Made by a program: the position numbers and the translations under genes. DNA of 64,000 bases, from positions 186,001-250,000 of the forward strand of contig CANMQJ010000002.1 in the NCBI GenBank assembly GCA_947500005.1, given 5' to 3'. The DNA comes from an uncultured Paracoccaceae bacterium. Lineage in GTDB: Bacteria; Pseudomonadota; Alphaproteobacteria; Rhodobacterales; Rhodobacteraceae. Below the pieces are notes generated by a model. That model searched no databases. It was not told where the DNA came from and saw only the letters and a list, made by a program, of their open reading frames with translations. This document shows, piece by piece, positions 48,132 through 55,197 of this stretch (positions are counted from its first letter, which is position 1; each line of letters opens with the position of its first letter).

Positions 48132-48976
48132 CGGCGGCGCTTGTGGCAGCGCCCGCCACCCCGGTCGAGAGGGGCGGCGCGCGGCATGTGTCGAGCCACA
48201 CGTGGACCGAAGGCGCCGACTGGTTCGGCGGGTTTTCCGGGATCGAGCTTTCCTCGGACGGCGAAACGTTGCGGGTGCTGACGGACAGGGGCTATCTCGC
48301 CACGGCGCGCGTTGAGCGGCAGGATGGACAGATAACCAATGTCGCCCTGACCGCGGTCGAGCGGTTGCGCACGAGCAAGGGCAAGAAACTGGCCGGGCGC
48401 GTAGCGGATTCCGAGGGGCTGGCGATTGCGCCGGACGGCACGCTTTTCGTGTCCTACGAAGGGGTTCACCGTGTCGCCGCCCACAGTAGCGCATCGGCCC
48501 CGGCGCGCGTGTTGCCGCGACCGCAAGCCTTTCGCGACCTGGAAAGCAACGGATCTTTCGAGGCGCTGGCCATCGACGGGGCGGGGCGTCTCTACACGAT
48601 GCCCGAGAGCAACCGGCTGGAGGATGGACGCATCCCGGTCTGGCGCTGGGACGGGCAGCGCTGGACGATGCCCTTCTCGCTGGCGCAAGTGGACGGTTTC
48701 CTGCCTGTGGGCGCGGATTTCGGCCCGGACGGTCGGCTATACCTGCTGGAGCGGGATTTCGCGCAGATCGGGTTTCGCAGCCGGCTGCGCCGCATCGACA
48801 TCGCCACGGGCCGCGAGGACGAACTGCTGCGCACACGGCTGCGACGGCATGACAACCTTGAAGGCGTCGCGATCTGGCGCGGGGCCGACGGGCGGCTGAG
48901 GGCCACGATGATCTCGGACGACAACTTCCTGTCGGTCCAGCGAACCGAGCTTGTGGAATACGTCCTGCCGGAGTGA
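48104..48976 (+). CDS. Esterase-like-activity-of-phytase family protein
   Basis: This 290-residue exported protein has a signal peptide (MRLGPALAVAAALVAAPATP) and a beta-propeller-like body: WFGGFSGIELSSDGETLRVLTDRG, DSEGLAIAPDGTLFVSYE, FEALAIDGAGRLYTMPE and DNLEGVAIWRG. This matches the alkaline-phytase-like esterase family of uncertain substrate. The ATG at 48104 lies inside mepA, giving a 28-base overlap in another frame, so expression is likely coupled. The role in the envelope is unknown. Confidence 0.85.
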   Translation: MRLGPALAVAAALVAAPATPVERGGARHVSSHTWTEGADWFGGFSGIELSSDGETLRVLTDRGYLATARVERQDGQITNVALTAVERLRTSKGKKLAGRVADSEGLAIAPDGTLFVSYEGVHRVAAHSSASAPARVLPRPQAFRDLESNGSFEALAIDGAGRLYTMPESNRLEDGRIPVWRWDGQRWTMPFSLAQVDGFLPVGADFGPDGRLYLLERDFAQIGFRSRLRRIDIATGREDELLRTRLRRHDNLEGVAIWRGADGRLRATMISDDNFLSVQRTELVEYVLPE

Positions 48977-49014
48977 TCCCTTGCACCAAAGGTCAAAGGG
49001 GTGTATCGGCCCGG

Positions 49015-49040
49015 CTTGCCCGGAGCGGTTCCGGGCCAAG
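49015..49040 (+). other. Hairpin between the phytase-like gene and the queuosine-precursor transporter gene
   Basis: GCCCGGA pairs perfectly with TCCGGGC around GCGGT, and CTT/AAG extends the stem past one bulged C. No T-tract follows, so it is a weak terminator at best. It could be part of the transporter's 5' leader, which is 97 bases long if counted from the previous stop. Confidence 0.5.
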
Positions 49041-49073
49041 TCGCCGCAACCTTGACAAAACGGGCACCTGACA

Positions 49074-49703
49074 ATGCAACGTTCCCATCTTCCCGGCATT
49101 CTTGCCATGGCCGCCATCGTCGTGGCCTCGAACATCCTCGTTCAATTCCTGCTGCTTGACGGTCTTCTGACCTGGGGCGCGTTCACCTATCCCTTTGCCT
49201 TTCTGGTCACCGACGTGATGAACCGCGTCTATGGCGCCGGGCCGGCGCGCAAGGTCGTGCTGGCCGGATTCGTGACGGGTGTCATCTGCTCGCTGATCGG
49301 CAGCCAGATCATGCTGGAATACGGCCCCGCCGTGCCGCTGCGCATCGCGGTCGCCTCGGGCACGGCCTTCCTGCTTGCGCAGCTGACCGACGTGACCGTG
49401 TTCAACCGGTTTCGCGCAGGCGCCTGGTGGCGCGCTCCGCTGGTCTCGACCCTGGTGGGGTCCGCTCTCGATACGGCGCTGTTCTTTACCATCGCCTTTT
49501 CGGCCTCGGTCACGCTGTTCGGCGCGCAGGCGGATGCCGCGATTTCCTGGGCGTGGGAGCCGGTGCCCTTCCTGCTGACGGGGCCGTTGGCGCCGCTCTG
49601 GGTCACGCTGGCCTTTGCTGACTGGCTGGTGAAGCTGTCGGTGGCGCTGGTGGCACTGGTGCCGTTCCGCCTCATCACCGGCAGGCTGTCGCGCGCGGGC
49701 TGA
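49074..49703 (+). CDS. yhhQ: Queuosine precursor transporter (VUT/YhhQ family)
   Basis: The 209-residue inner-membrane protein has six or so helices. Family features are ILAMAAIVVASNILVQF, YPFAFLVTDVMNRVYG and a conserved AQLTDVTVFNRFR. YhhQ imports 7-cyano-7-deazaguanine or 7-aminomethyl-7-deazaguanine for tRNA queuosine modification. No Shine-Dalgarno is obvious before the ATG at 49074. No other queuosine gene is in the window, so this is salvage only as far as visible. Confidence 0.9.
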   Translation: MQRSHLPGILAMAAIVVASNILVQFLLLDGLLTWGAFTYPFAFLVTDVMNRVYGAGPARKVVLAGFVTGVICSLIGSQIMLEYGPAVPLRIAVASGTAFLLAQLTDVTVFNRFRAGAWWRAPLVSTLVGSALDTALFFTIAFSASVTLFGAQADAAISWAWEPVPFLLTGPLAPLWVTLAFADWLVKLSVALVALVPFRLITGRLSRAG

Positions 49704-49764
49704 AAATTTCCTTTGGAGATCGGCGGGAACCGTGCCAACATTTCCTTGAGTTCAACAGTGAAGC

Positions 49765-49836
49765 AAAGGAGGTGATCCAGTGTCGAGAAAGGTATTGGAG
49801 AGAGGTGCCGTTTCAGCCAGGGAGGTCGCCCGCTGA
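49765..49836 (+). CDS. Candidate 18-residue leader peptide with extended Shine-Dalgarno
   Basis: AAAGGAGGTGATCCAG at 49765-49780 is a 16-base match to the complement of the 16S rRNA 3' end, as I know it. Its last base begins a GTG codon (49780), and the frame runs 18 codons (VSRKVLERGAVSAREVAR) to a TGA at 49834. The coding part is therefore 49780-49836. A terminator hairpin and arfB follow. Whether the peptide is made, or the site acts as RNA, is not known. No family is recognised. Confidence 0.5.
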   Translation, partial: KGGDPVSRKVLERGAVSAREVAR

Positions 49837-49918
49837 GGCAGCCCTTGGCGGATAATCCGCCCCGGCCGGACCGATCAGAGGGTTAGGGTCCGTCTGGCAC
49901 ATCTCTCGAAACTTTCGG

Positions 49919-49945
49919 AGGGCCGCCCTGATCGGGTGGCCCTTT
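49919..49945 (+). terminator. Terminator-like hairpin 34 bases before arfB
   Basis: AGGGCCGCCC pairs with GGGTGGCCCT (one G-T wobble) around TGATC, ending TTT. An upstream segment CCGATCAG (49871-49878) is perfectly complementary to CTGATCGG (49928-49935), which covers the loop and both arms. An alternative antiterminator is therefore possible. Confidence 0.7.
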
Positions 49946-49978
49946 CCGTTTCCTTCGCCTGCCCTTAAGTTCGCCCCC

Positions 49979-50398
49979 ATGTTGCGGATCAACGATCATA
50001 TCGCCCTTCAGGACTGGGAAATGACCGAGAGCTTCATGCGCGCCTCGGGACCCGGCGGGCAGAACGTGAACAAGGTCTCGACTGCGGTGGAACTGCGGTT
50101 CGAGGCTGCGCGCTCGCCCTCGCTGCCCGAGCCGGTGAAGGCGCGGCTGAAGCGGATCGCGGGCCAGAAATGGACCAAGGAAGGCGCCATCATCATCCAG
50201 GTGGACGAGACCCGCAGCCAGGCGCGCAACCGCGAGATCGCGCGCGAGCGTCTGGCCGAGCTTGTCGCGCGCGCGGCGGTCAAGCCCAAGCGGCGCATTC
50301 CGACCAAGCCCACGCGCGGCTCGGTCCGGCGCAGGCTAGATGCCAAGAAGGCGCGCGGGACGGTCAAGTCGCTGCGTGGCAAGGTCGACGAGGATTAG
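49979..50398 (+). CDS. arfB: Alternative ribosome-rescue factor / peptidyl-tRNA hydrolase ArfB
   Basis: The 139-residue release-factor-like protein has the catalytic GGQ in SGPGGQNVNKVSTAVELRF. Its C-terminal tail is rich in Lys and Arg (KPKRRIPTKPTRGSVRRRLDAKKARG); in ArfB (YaeJ) this tail enters the empty mRNA channel of stalled ribosomes. It lacks the stop-codon-recognition domain of true release factors. The length matches the family. The start ATG is at 49979. Upstream is a 275-base region with a strong ribosome-binding site, a tiny frame and a terminator. A SDR gene follows after 64 bases. Confidence 0.94.
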   Translation: MLRINDHIALQDWEMTESFMRASGPGGQNVNKVSTAVELRFEAARSPSLPEPVKARLKRIAGQKWTKEGAIIIQVDETRSQARNREIARERLAELVARAAVKPKRRIPTKPTRGSVRRRLDAKKARGTVKSLRGKVDED

Positions 50399-50462
50399 TC
50401 TGGCATCCCGCGCCGCCGCTGATACTGTGTGCCCGGAAAGTGATAGGACCGGGGACAACACC

Positions 50463-51209
50463 ATGAGACTGGACGGAAAAACGGCAATCGTCACGGGCGG
50501 CGGTTCGGGCTTTGGCGCGGGCATCGTCGCCAAGTTCGTGTCCGAGGGCGCGCGCGTGATCGTCGCCGACATCAACCGCGATGCAGCCGAAGAGACCGCG
50601 CGAAAGATGGATGGCGACGCGATCGCGGTCGAGGTGGATGTGGCCAACGGACCCTCGGTCGAGAAGATGGCGGAAACCGCCCTGCGCAAGCTGGGCCAGG
50701 TCGATATCCTGGTGAACAACGCGGGCGTCACCCACATGCCAGCCCCGATGGAAGACGTCAGCGAAAGCGATTTCGACCGGGTGTTCCGGGTGAACATGAA
50801 ATCGGTCTACCTGACCGCCTGCGCGCTGGTTCCCCACATGAAGGACCGCGGGACAGGCGCGATCCTGAACGTCGCCTCGACCGCGGGGCTTTCGCCGCGT
50901 CCGAACCTGAACTGGTACAATGCGTCGAAGGGGTGGATGATCACCGCCACCAAGACGATGGCTGTGGAGCTTGCTCCCTCGGGCGTGCGGGTCAACGCGA
51001 TCTGCCCTGTGGCAGGCGAGACGCCGCTGCTGAAATCGTTCATGGGTGAGGACACGCCCGAGATGCGGGCGAAGTTCCTGTCGACCATCCCGATGGGCCG
51101 TTTCTCGACCCCGCAGGACATGGGCAACGCGGCCTGTTTCCTGTGCTCGGACGAGGCCGGGATGGTGACCGGCGTCGCGATGGAAGTGGATGGCGGGCGC
51201 TGCATCTGA
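50463..51209 (+). CDS. Short-chain dehydrogenase/reductase
   Basis: This 248-residue Rossmann enzyme has the NAD(P) motif TGGGSGFGAGIV, NNAG in ILVNNAGVTH, and the catalytic set Ser (NVASTAG), Tyr-x-x-x-Lys (YNASKGW) and Asn (RVNMKS). The C-terminal GRFSTPQDMGNAACFLCSDEAGMVTG is typical of FabG-like classical SDRs. The acidic residue in IVADINRD favours NAD over NADP. The substrate cannot be deduced. The start ATG is at 50463. The stop TGA shares a base with the next ATG (TGATG), coupling it to the P1 peptidase gene. Confidence 0.9.
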   Translation: MRLDGKTAIVTGGGSGFGAGIVAKFVSEGARVIVADINRDAAEETARKMDGDAIAVEVDVANGPSVEKMAETALRKLGQVDILVNNAGVTHMPAPMEDVSESDFDRVFRVNMKSVYLTACALVPHMKDRGTGAILNVASTAGLSPRPNLNWYNASKGWMITATKTMAVELAPSGVRVNAICPVAGETPLLKSFMGEDTPEMRAKFLSTIPMGRFSTPQDMGNAACFLCSDEAGMVTGVAMEVDGGRCI

Positions 51210-52231
51210 TGGTTCCCGGCCGACGCAACCTGATCACCGATGTTCCGGGTCTGAAGGTGGGCAATGCCCAGGACCCGGGCCTGAAATCCGGGGCGACCGT
51301 GCTGACGGCGGATGAACCGTTCACGGCTTCCGTTCATGTCATGGGCGGGGCGCCCGGCACGCGGGAGACCGATCTGCTGGCGCCCGACAAGTCGGTGGCG
51401 AGGGTCGATGCGATCGCGTTGTCGGGCGGTTCGGCCTATGGGCTCGACGCCTGTTCGGGGGTCGTGGACGGTCTGCGCGCGCGCGGGCGCGGGTTCCGCA
51501 TCGCCGAGGCGGTGATTCCCATCGTTCCGGGGGCCATCATCTTCGACCTGCTCAACGGCGGCGACAAGGACTGGGTCCACAACCCCTATCGCGCGCTTGG
51601 CCGCGCCGCGTTCGAGGCCGCGCATGAACGCTTCGAGATCGGCACCGCCGGGGCGGGGACAGGGGCCCTTACCGCGATGCTCAAGGGCGGGCTTGGCTCG
51701 GCCTCGCTGGTGCTGGAGGATGGCGTGACCGTCGGCTCGCTGGTGGCGGCGAACCCGATGGGGGCCGTCACGACACCGGGCGACCGGCATTTTTGGGCCG
51801 CTCCCTTCGAGATCGACGGCGAGTTCGGAGGGGTGGGTCCCGATCCGGCCAGCGGGCTTGGACGCGGAATGGAAAGCCGGAAGATGATGACCATGCGCGA
51901 GCAGGCGCAGGATCGGGCCAACACGACCATCGCCATCGTCGCCACCGATGCCGATTTGGCCAAGGCGCAATGCCAACGGGTGGCGGTGGCCGCCCATGAC
52001 GGCATCGCGCGGTCCACGGTTCCCGCGCATTCGCCGGGCGATGGCGATCTGGTCTTTGCCGTCTCGACCGGCGCGCGGACGCTTGCCGCGCCCGAGCGCG
52101 ACCTGACGCGGATCGGCCACGCCGCTTCGATCTGCCTGGCGCGCGCCATCGCACGGGCGGTCTATCTCGCGCGCCCCGAGGAAGGTGACCTGCTGCCCTG
52201 CTGGTCTTCGGTCAATGGCGGCCCGGGCTAG
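51209..52231 (+). CDS. P1-family (DmpA-like) N-terminal-nucleophile peptidase
   Basis: The 340-residue protein is likely self-processed into two chains. The N-terminal part is NLITDVPGLKVGNAQDPGLKSGATVL. Conserved GGSAYGLDACSGVVDGL and GAGTGALTAMLKGGLGSASL follow, with the presumptive autocleavage at Gly-Ser in KGGLGSAS. Members cut D-amino-acid esters, L-aminopeptides or beta-peptides, so the exact specificity is open. It is coupled to the SDR gene by a 1-base overlap. No signal peptide is seen, suggesting a cytoplasmic enzyme. Confidence 0.9.
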   Translation: MVPGRRNLITDVPGLKVGNAQDPGLKSGATVLTADEPFTASVHVMGGAPGTRETDLLAPDKSVARVDAIALSGGSAYGLDACSGVVDGLRARGRGFRIAEAVIPIVPGAIIFDLLNGGDKDWVHNPYRALGRAAFEAAHERFEIGTAGAGTGALTAMLKGGLGSASLVLEDGVTVGSLVAANPMGAVTTPGDRHFWAAPFEIDGEFGGVGPDPASGLGRGMESRKMMTMREQAQDRANTTIAIVATDADLAKAQCQRVAVAAHDGIARSTVPAHSPGDGDLVFAVSTGARTLAAPERDLTRIGHAASICLARAIARAVYLARPEEGDLLPCWSSVNGGPG

Positions 52232-52272
52232 CATCGGACCTGCGACTTAGTGCCGACCCAGGGGCTGCGAGG

Positions 52273-52278
52273 TTGACA
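52273..52278 (+). promoter_or_regulatory. Possible -35 element for the cytochrome c gene
   Basis: TTGACA, a perfect sigma-70-like -35 box, lies 59 bases before the cytochrome GTG start. A convincing -10 box at 16-18 bases spacing is not visible (TTCCTT follows at 17), so the call is weak. Confidence 0.3.
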
Positions 52279-52336
52279 GCGGGCGAAACCGGTCTTTCCT
52301 TACGTTCAGCCAAACCCGAATAGATGGAGATCAGCC

Positions 52337-52747
52337 GTGAAGCGTATCATCGCACCCGTTGCCCTGGCCCTGCTGGCCGTTCCCGCCTTTGCCCAAGATG
52401 CCGAGAAGGGCGAGAAGGCGTTCAACAGATGCAAGTCCTGCCACATGATCGTGGATGACGCGGGCGAAACCATCGTCAAGGGCGGAAAGACCGGCCCGAA
52501 CCTATACGGCATCGTCGGCCGGACCGCCGGCACGGTCGAGGACTTCCGTTACGGTGACAGCCTCGTCGAAGCAGGTGAGAAAGGCCTCGTCTGGGACGAG
52601 GAGCATTTCGTGGCCTATACGGCGGATCCCAAGGGGTTCCTGCAGGAATACCTCGACCAGACCTCGGCCAAGTCCAAGATGTCCTTTCGCCTGAAGAGCG
52701 GGGCCGAGGACATTTTCGCCTATCTCGAGAGCGTCGCGGCAGAATAA
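52337..52747 (+). CDS. Soluble cytochrome c2-like protein
   Basis: This is a 136-residue periplasmic electron carrier. The GTG start at 52337 follows GGAGA about 8 bases upstream. The signal peptide is VKRIIAPVALALLAVPAFAQ. The single haem site CKSCH is at about residues 32-36. The distal Met is probably in KSKMSF near residue 113. The layout (KTGPNLYGIVGRTAGTVEDFRYGDSL) is that of mitochondrial-type and Rhodobacter cytochromes c2 or c550, which carry electrons from bc1 to an oxidase. The gene stands alone with its own terminator. Confidence 0.93.
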   Translation: MKRIIAPVALALLAVPAFAQDAEKGEKAFNRCKSCHMIVDDAGETIVKGGKTGPNLYGIVGRTAGTVEDFRYGDSLVEAGEKGLVWDEEHFVAYTADPKGFLQEYLDQTSAKSKMSFRLKSGAEDIFAYLESVAAE

Positions 52748-52776
52748 GGACGCGCACAGACCTCAGGACGTGGTCA

Positions 52777-52804
52777 AAGGCCGCAGGACAGCCCTGCGGC
52801 CTTT
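52777..52804 (+). terminator. Rho-independent terminator after the cytochrome gene
   Basis: AAAGGCCGCAGG pairs with CCTGCGGCCTTT around a short loop and is followed by CG-rich sequence. It begins 30 bases past the stop. Confidence 0.88.
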
Positions 52805-52958
52805 CGTGCGATTGAACGCATCCGGTCCACGGTCCAGATTGGAACCGGGAGCGAGACCGCCGGTCCCTGCCAGGCGCGTGGCCGCGCGCCCCTGAATTCG
52901 ACAGCCAGCAGCCAGGGCCGGACGACCCCGCGCCGCCCGACAAAGGAGTGTTTCGGAC

Positions 52959-53501
52959 ATGACAGTCATGATTCCCGCCTGGATCGACGGGGTGCTGGCG
53001 CCGGTCGAGAAACTGGAGGCTCATGAAAAGGGCCTCAAGCACAAGGCCGTATCGGTCTTTGTCGTGCGGGACATGGCGATCCTCATGCAGCGCCGCGCCA
53101 TGGGCAAGTACCACACGCCCGGCCTGTGGGCGAACACCTGCTGCACGCATCCGCAATGGGACGAAAGCTCGTCAGCCTGCGCTGTCCGGCGTCTGCGGCA
53201 GGAGATGGGGATCACCGGTCTGTACCCCGAGTATCGTCACAGGCTGGAATATCACGCCGATGTCGGCAACAGCATGGTCGAGAACGAGGTTGTGGACGTG
53301 TTCCTGGCCCATGCCCGGGGGCCCGTCGAAATTCAGCCTGATCCCGACGAGGTGATGGAGCATCGATGGGTCGGCTACCATGACCTGCTGGCCGAGGTGA
53401 AACGCTATCCGCAACGTTTCACGCCATGGCTCAAGATCTATCTTCATCATCATGCCGACACGATCTTTGGTCCCGACCTGATCATTTCGAGCAAGGTCTG
53501 A
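52959..53501 (+). CDS. idi: Isopentenyl-diphosphate delta-isomerase, type 1
   Basis: This 180-residue Nudix-fold enzyme interconverts IPP and DMAPP for isoprenoid synthesis. The catalytic Cys is in NTCCTHPQ and the acidic partner in NEVVDVF. The metal site includes His residues in HKAVSVFVV and HTPGLWAN, plus the Nudix-like RRLRQEMG. AAGGAG lies ten bases before the ATG at 52959. In phototrophic Rhodobacterales idi sits among bacteriochlorophyll genes; here no such genes are nearby, so it is a general isoprenoid gene. The 211-base gap before it holds only the cytochrome terminator. Confidence 0.95.
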   Translation: MTVMIPAWIDGVLAPVEKLEAHEKGLKHKAVSVFVVRDMAILMQRRAMGKYHTPGLWANTCCTHPQWDESSSACAVRRLRQEMGITGLYPEYRHRLEYHADVGNSMVENEVVDVFLAHARGPVEIQPDPDEVMEHRWVGYHDLLAEVKRYPQRFTPWLKIYLHHHADTIFGPDLIISSKV

Positions 53502-53645
53502 GCCAGCCCCTGTTCCGAAAGAAACGCGACGTGCACCCGTCTCTGCGGGGCGTCCGACAAGATTCCCTTGATCGGCCTTCGGATTGCAGGAACAGTATCC
53601 CCGATGGAAGCTGCGGACACCGCAGGAACAGACGGGGAGAAATTC

Positions 53646-55133
53646 ATGGGACAGACACTGACGCGGACGCTGGCATCGGCCATTGCGCTGAGCGCGGGGC
53701 TATTCGCCACGGCCGCAATCGCGCAGGATGACATCACCATCGCGATGCAACTGGAACCGCCGCACCTGGACCCGACCAGCGCGGCCGCGCAGGCCATCGA
53801 CTCGGTCGTCTACACCAACATTTTCGAGGGGCTCACCCGCTTCATGGGCGACGGGTCGGTCGTGCCGGGCCTGGCCGAAAGCTGGGAGATTTCCGAGGAC
53901 GGGACCGAGTACACGTTCAAGCTGCGCGATGGCGTGACCTTCCACGACGGGACCACGATGGATGCCGAGGACGTCAAGTTCAGCCTCGACCGCGCCCGTG
54001 CCGAGGACAGCGCCAACGCGCAGAAGGCATTGTTCGCGGGCATCTCGGACGTGACGGTGGTCGATCCGCAGACGGTCAAGATCACGCTCAAGGAACCCGA
54101 CGGGAATTTCCTGTTCAACCTGGCCTGGGGCGACGCGGTGATCGTGGCACCCGAAAGCATCGAGGACATCAAGACGAACCCGGTGGGCACCGGTGCCTAC
54201 ACGTTCAGCGAATGGGTTCAGGGCGACCGGATCGAACTGACGCGCAACCCCGACTACTGGGGAGAGCAGCCGGCGATCGCGACTGCGACCTTCCGTTTCA
54301 TTTCGGATCCCACCGCCGCCTTTGCCGCCGTGATGGCCGAGGATGTGGACGTCTTCACCGCCTTCCCGGCCCCGGAGAACCTGCCCCAGTTCGAGGCCGA
54401 CCCGAGATTCCAGGTTCTGATCGGCTCGACCGAGGGCGAGACGATCCTGTCCACGAACAACAAGCAGGCGCCCTTCGACAACGTCAAGGTGCGCGAGGCG
54501 ATGGCCCATGCGATCGACCGGCAGGCGATCATCGACGGGGCGATGTTCGGTTACGGCACGCCGATCGGCACGCATTTCGCGCCGCATCACCCGGCCTATA
54601 TCGATCTGACCGGTCAATCCGCCTACGACCCGGAAAAGGCCAAGGCCCTGCTGGCCGAGGCAGGTCTTGCCGACGGGTTCGAGACAACGCTGCACCTGCC
54701 GCCCCCCTCTTACGCCCGGCGCGGTGGCGAGATCGTGGCAGCGCAGCTGGCCGAGGTCGGCATCAAGGCCGAGATCATCAACGTGGAATGGGCGCAGTGG
54801 CTGGAAACGGTCTTCAAGGGCAAGAATTTCGGCCTGACCATCGTCAGCCATACCGAGCCGATGGATATCGGTATCTACGCGCGGCCCGACTACTACTTCC
54901 AGTACGAAAATCCCGAGTTCCAGGCCCTGATGGAAGAGCTGACCCGGACGACCGATCCCGACAAGCGCACCGAGCTGCTGCAACAGGCGCAGCGCATGAT
55001 CGCGGATGACTACGTCAACGGATATCTGTTTCAGCTTGCGGCCATCACCGTGGCCAAGGCCGGGATCGAGGGTCTGTGGGAGAACGCGCCCACGGCGGCC
55101 GTCGATCTGACCGGCGTGAAGTGGACCGAGTGA
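53646..55133 (+). CDS. ABC transporter solute-binding protein (peptide/opine family 5)
   Basis: This 495-residue periplasmic binding protein has a signal peptide ending in ATAAIAQ. The SBP_bac_5 hallmarks are EPPHLDPTSAAAQAIDSVVYTNIFEGLTRF, VVPGLAESWEISEDGTEYTFKLRDGVTFHDGTTMDAEDVKFSLDR and NPVGTGAYTF. It feeds the Opp/Dpp-type permeases encoded downstream; the ligand could be a peptide, glutathione, nickel chelate or another compound. GGGGAGA is five bases before the ATG at 53646. It is the first gene of the channel-containing run, followed by a hairpin and the ion-channel gene. Confidence 0.93.
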   Translation: MGQTLTRTLASAIALSAGLFATAAIAQDDITIAMQLEPPHLDPTSAAAQAIDSVVYTNIFEGLTRFMGDGSVVPGLAESWEISEDGTEYTFKLRDGVTFHDGTTMDAEDVKFSLDRARAEDSANAQKALFAGISDVTVVDPQTVKITLKEPDGNFLFNLAWGDAVIVAPESIEDIKTNPVGTGAYTFSEWVQGDRIELTRNPDYWGEQPAIATATFRFISDPTAAFAAVMAEDVDVFTAFPAPENLPQFEADPRFQVLIGSTEGETILSTNNKQAPFDNVKVREAMAHAIDRQAIIDGAMFGYGTPIGTHFAPHHPAYIDLTGQSAYDPEKAKALLAEAGLADGFETTLHLPPPSYARRGGEIVAAQLAEVGIKAEIINVEWAQWLETVFKGKNFGLTIVSHTEPMDIGIYARPDYYFQYENPEFQALMEELTRTTDPDKRTELLQQAQRMIADDYVNGYLFQLAAITVAKAGIEGLWENAPTAAVDLTGVKWTE

Positions 55134-55141
55134 TATAGCGA

Positions 55142-55168
55142 GCCGATCCCGCCTTGCGCGGGGTCGGC
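55142..55168 (+). terminator. Hairpin between binding-protein and ion-channel genes
   Basis: GCCGATCCCGC pairs with GCGGGGTCGGC (one wobble) around CTTGC. It is 8 bases past the binding-protein stop and lacks a T-tract. It probably stabilises or attenuates the transcript so that the binding protein is made in excess. Confidence 0.6.
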
Positions 55169-55197
55169 CCCCTCTTCCACTGCATCGCGAGCCGCTC

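Noticed and set aside
49052-49057. TTGACA just before the queuosine-precursor transporter gene.
   Set aside because: It is only about 17-22 bases from the start codon, too close to be a -35 element for that gene.
48977-49073. Possible preQ1 riboswitch before the queuosine-precursor transporter gene.
   Set aside because: A hairpin is present, but I could not find the conserved preQ1 aptamer core or an A-rich tail. Not claimed.
49726-49763. GGAAC...GTT pattern resembling an EcfG general-stress promoter before the arfB leader.
   Set aside because: The spacing is about 19 bases, longer than the usual 16-17, and the order is not known for EcfG use. Too weak.
52959-53501. idi as part of a photosynthesis gene cluster.
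   Set aside because: No bch, crt or puf genes are present in the window; neighbours are a cytochrome c gene and a transport operon.
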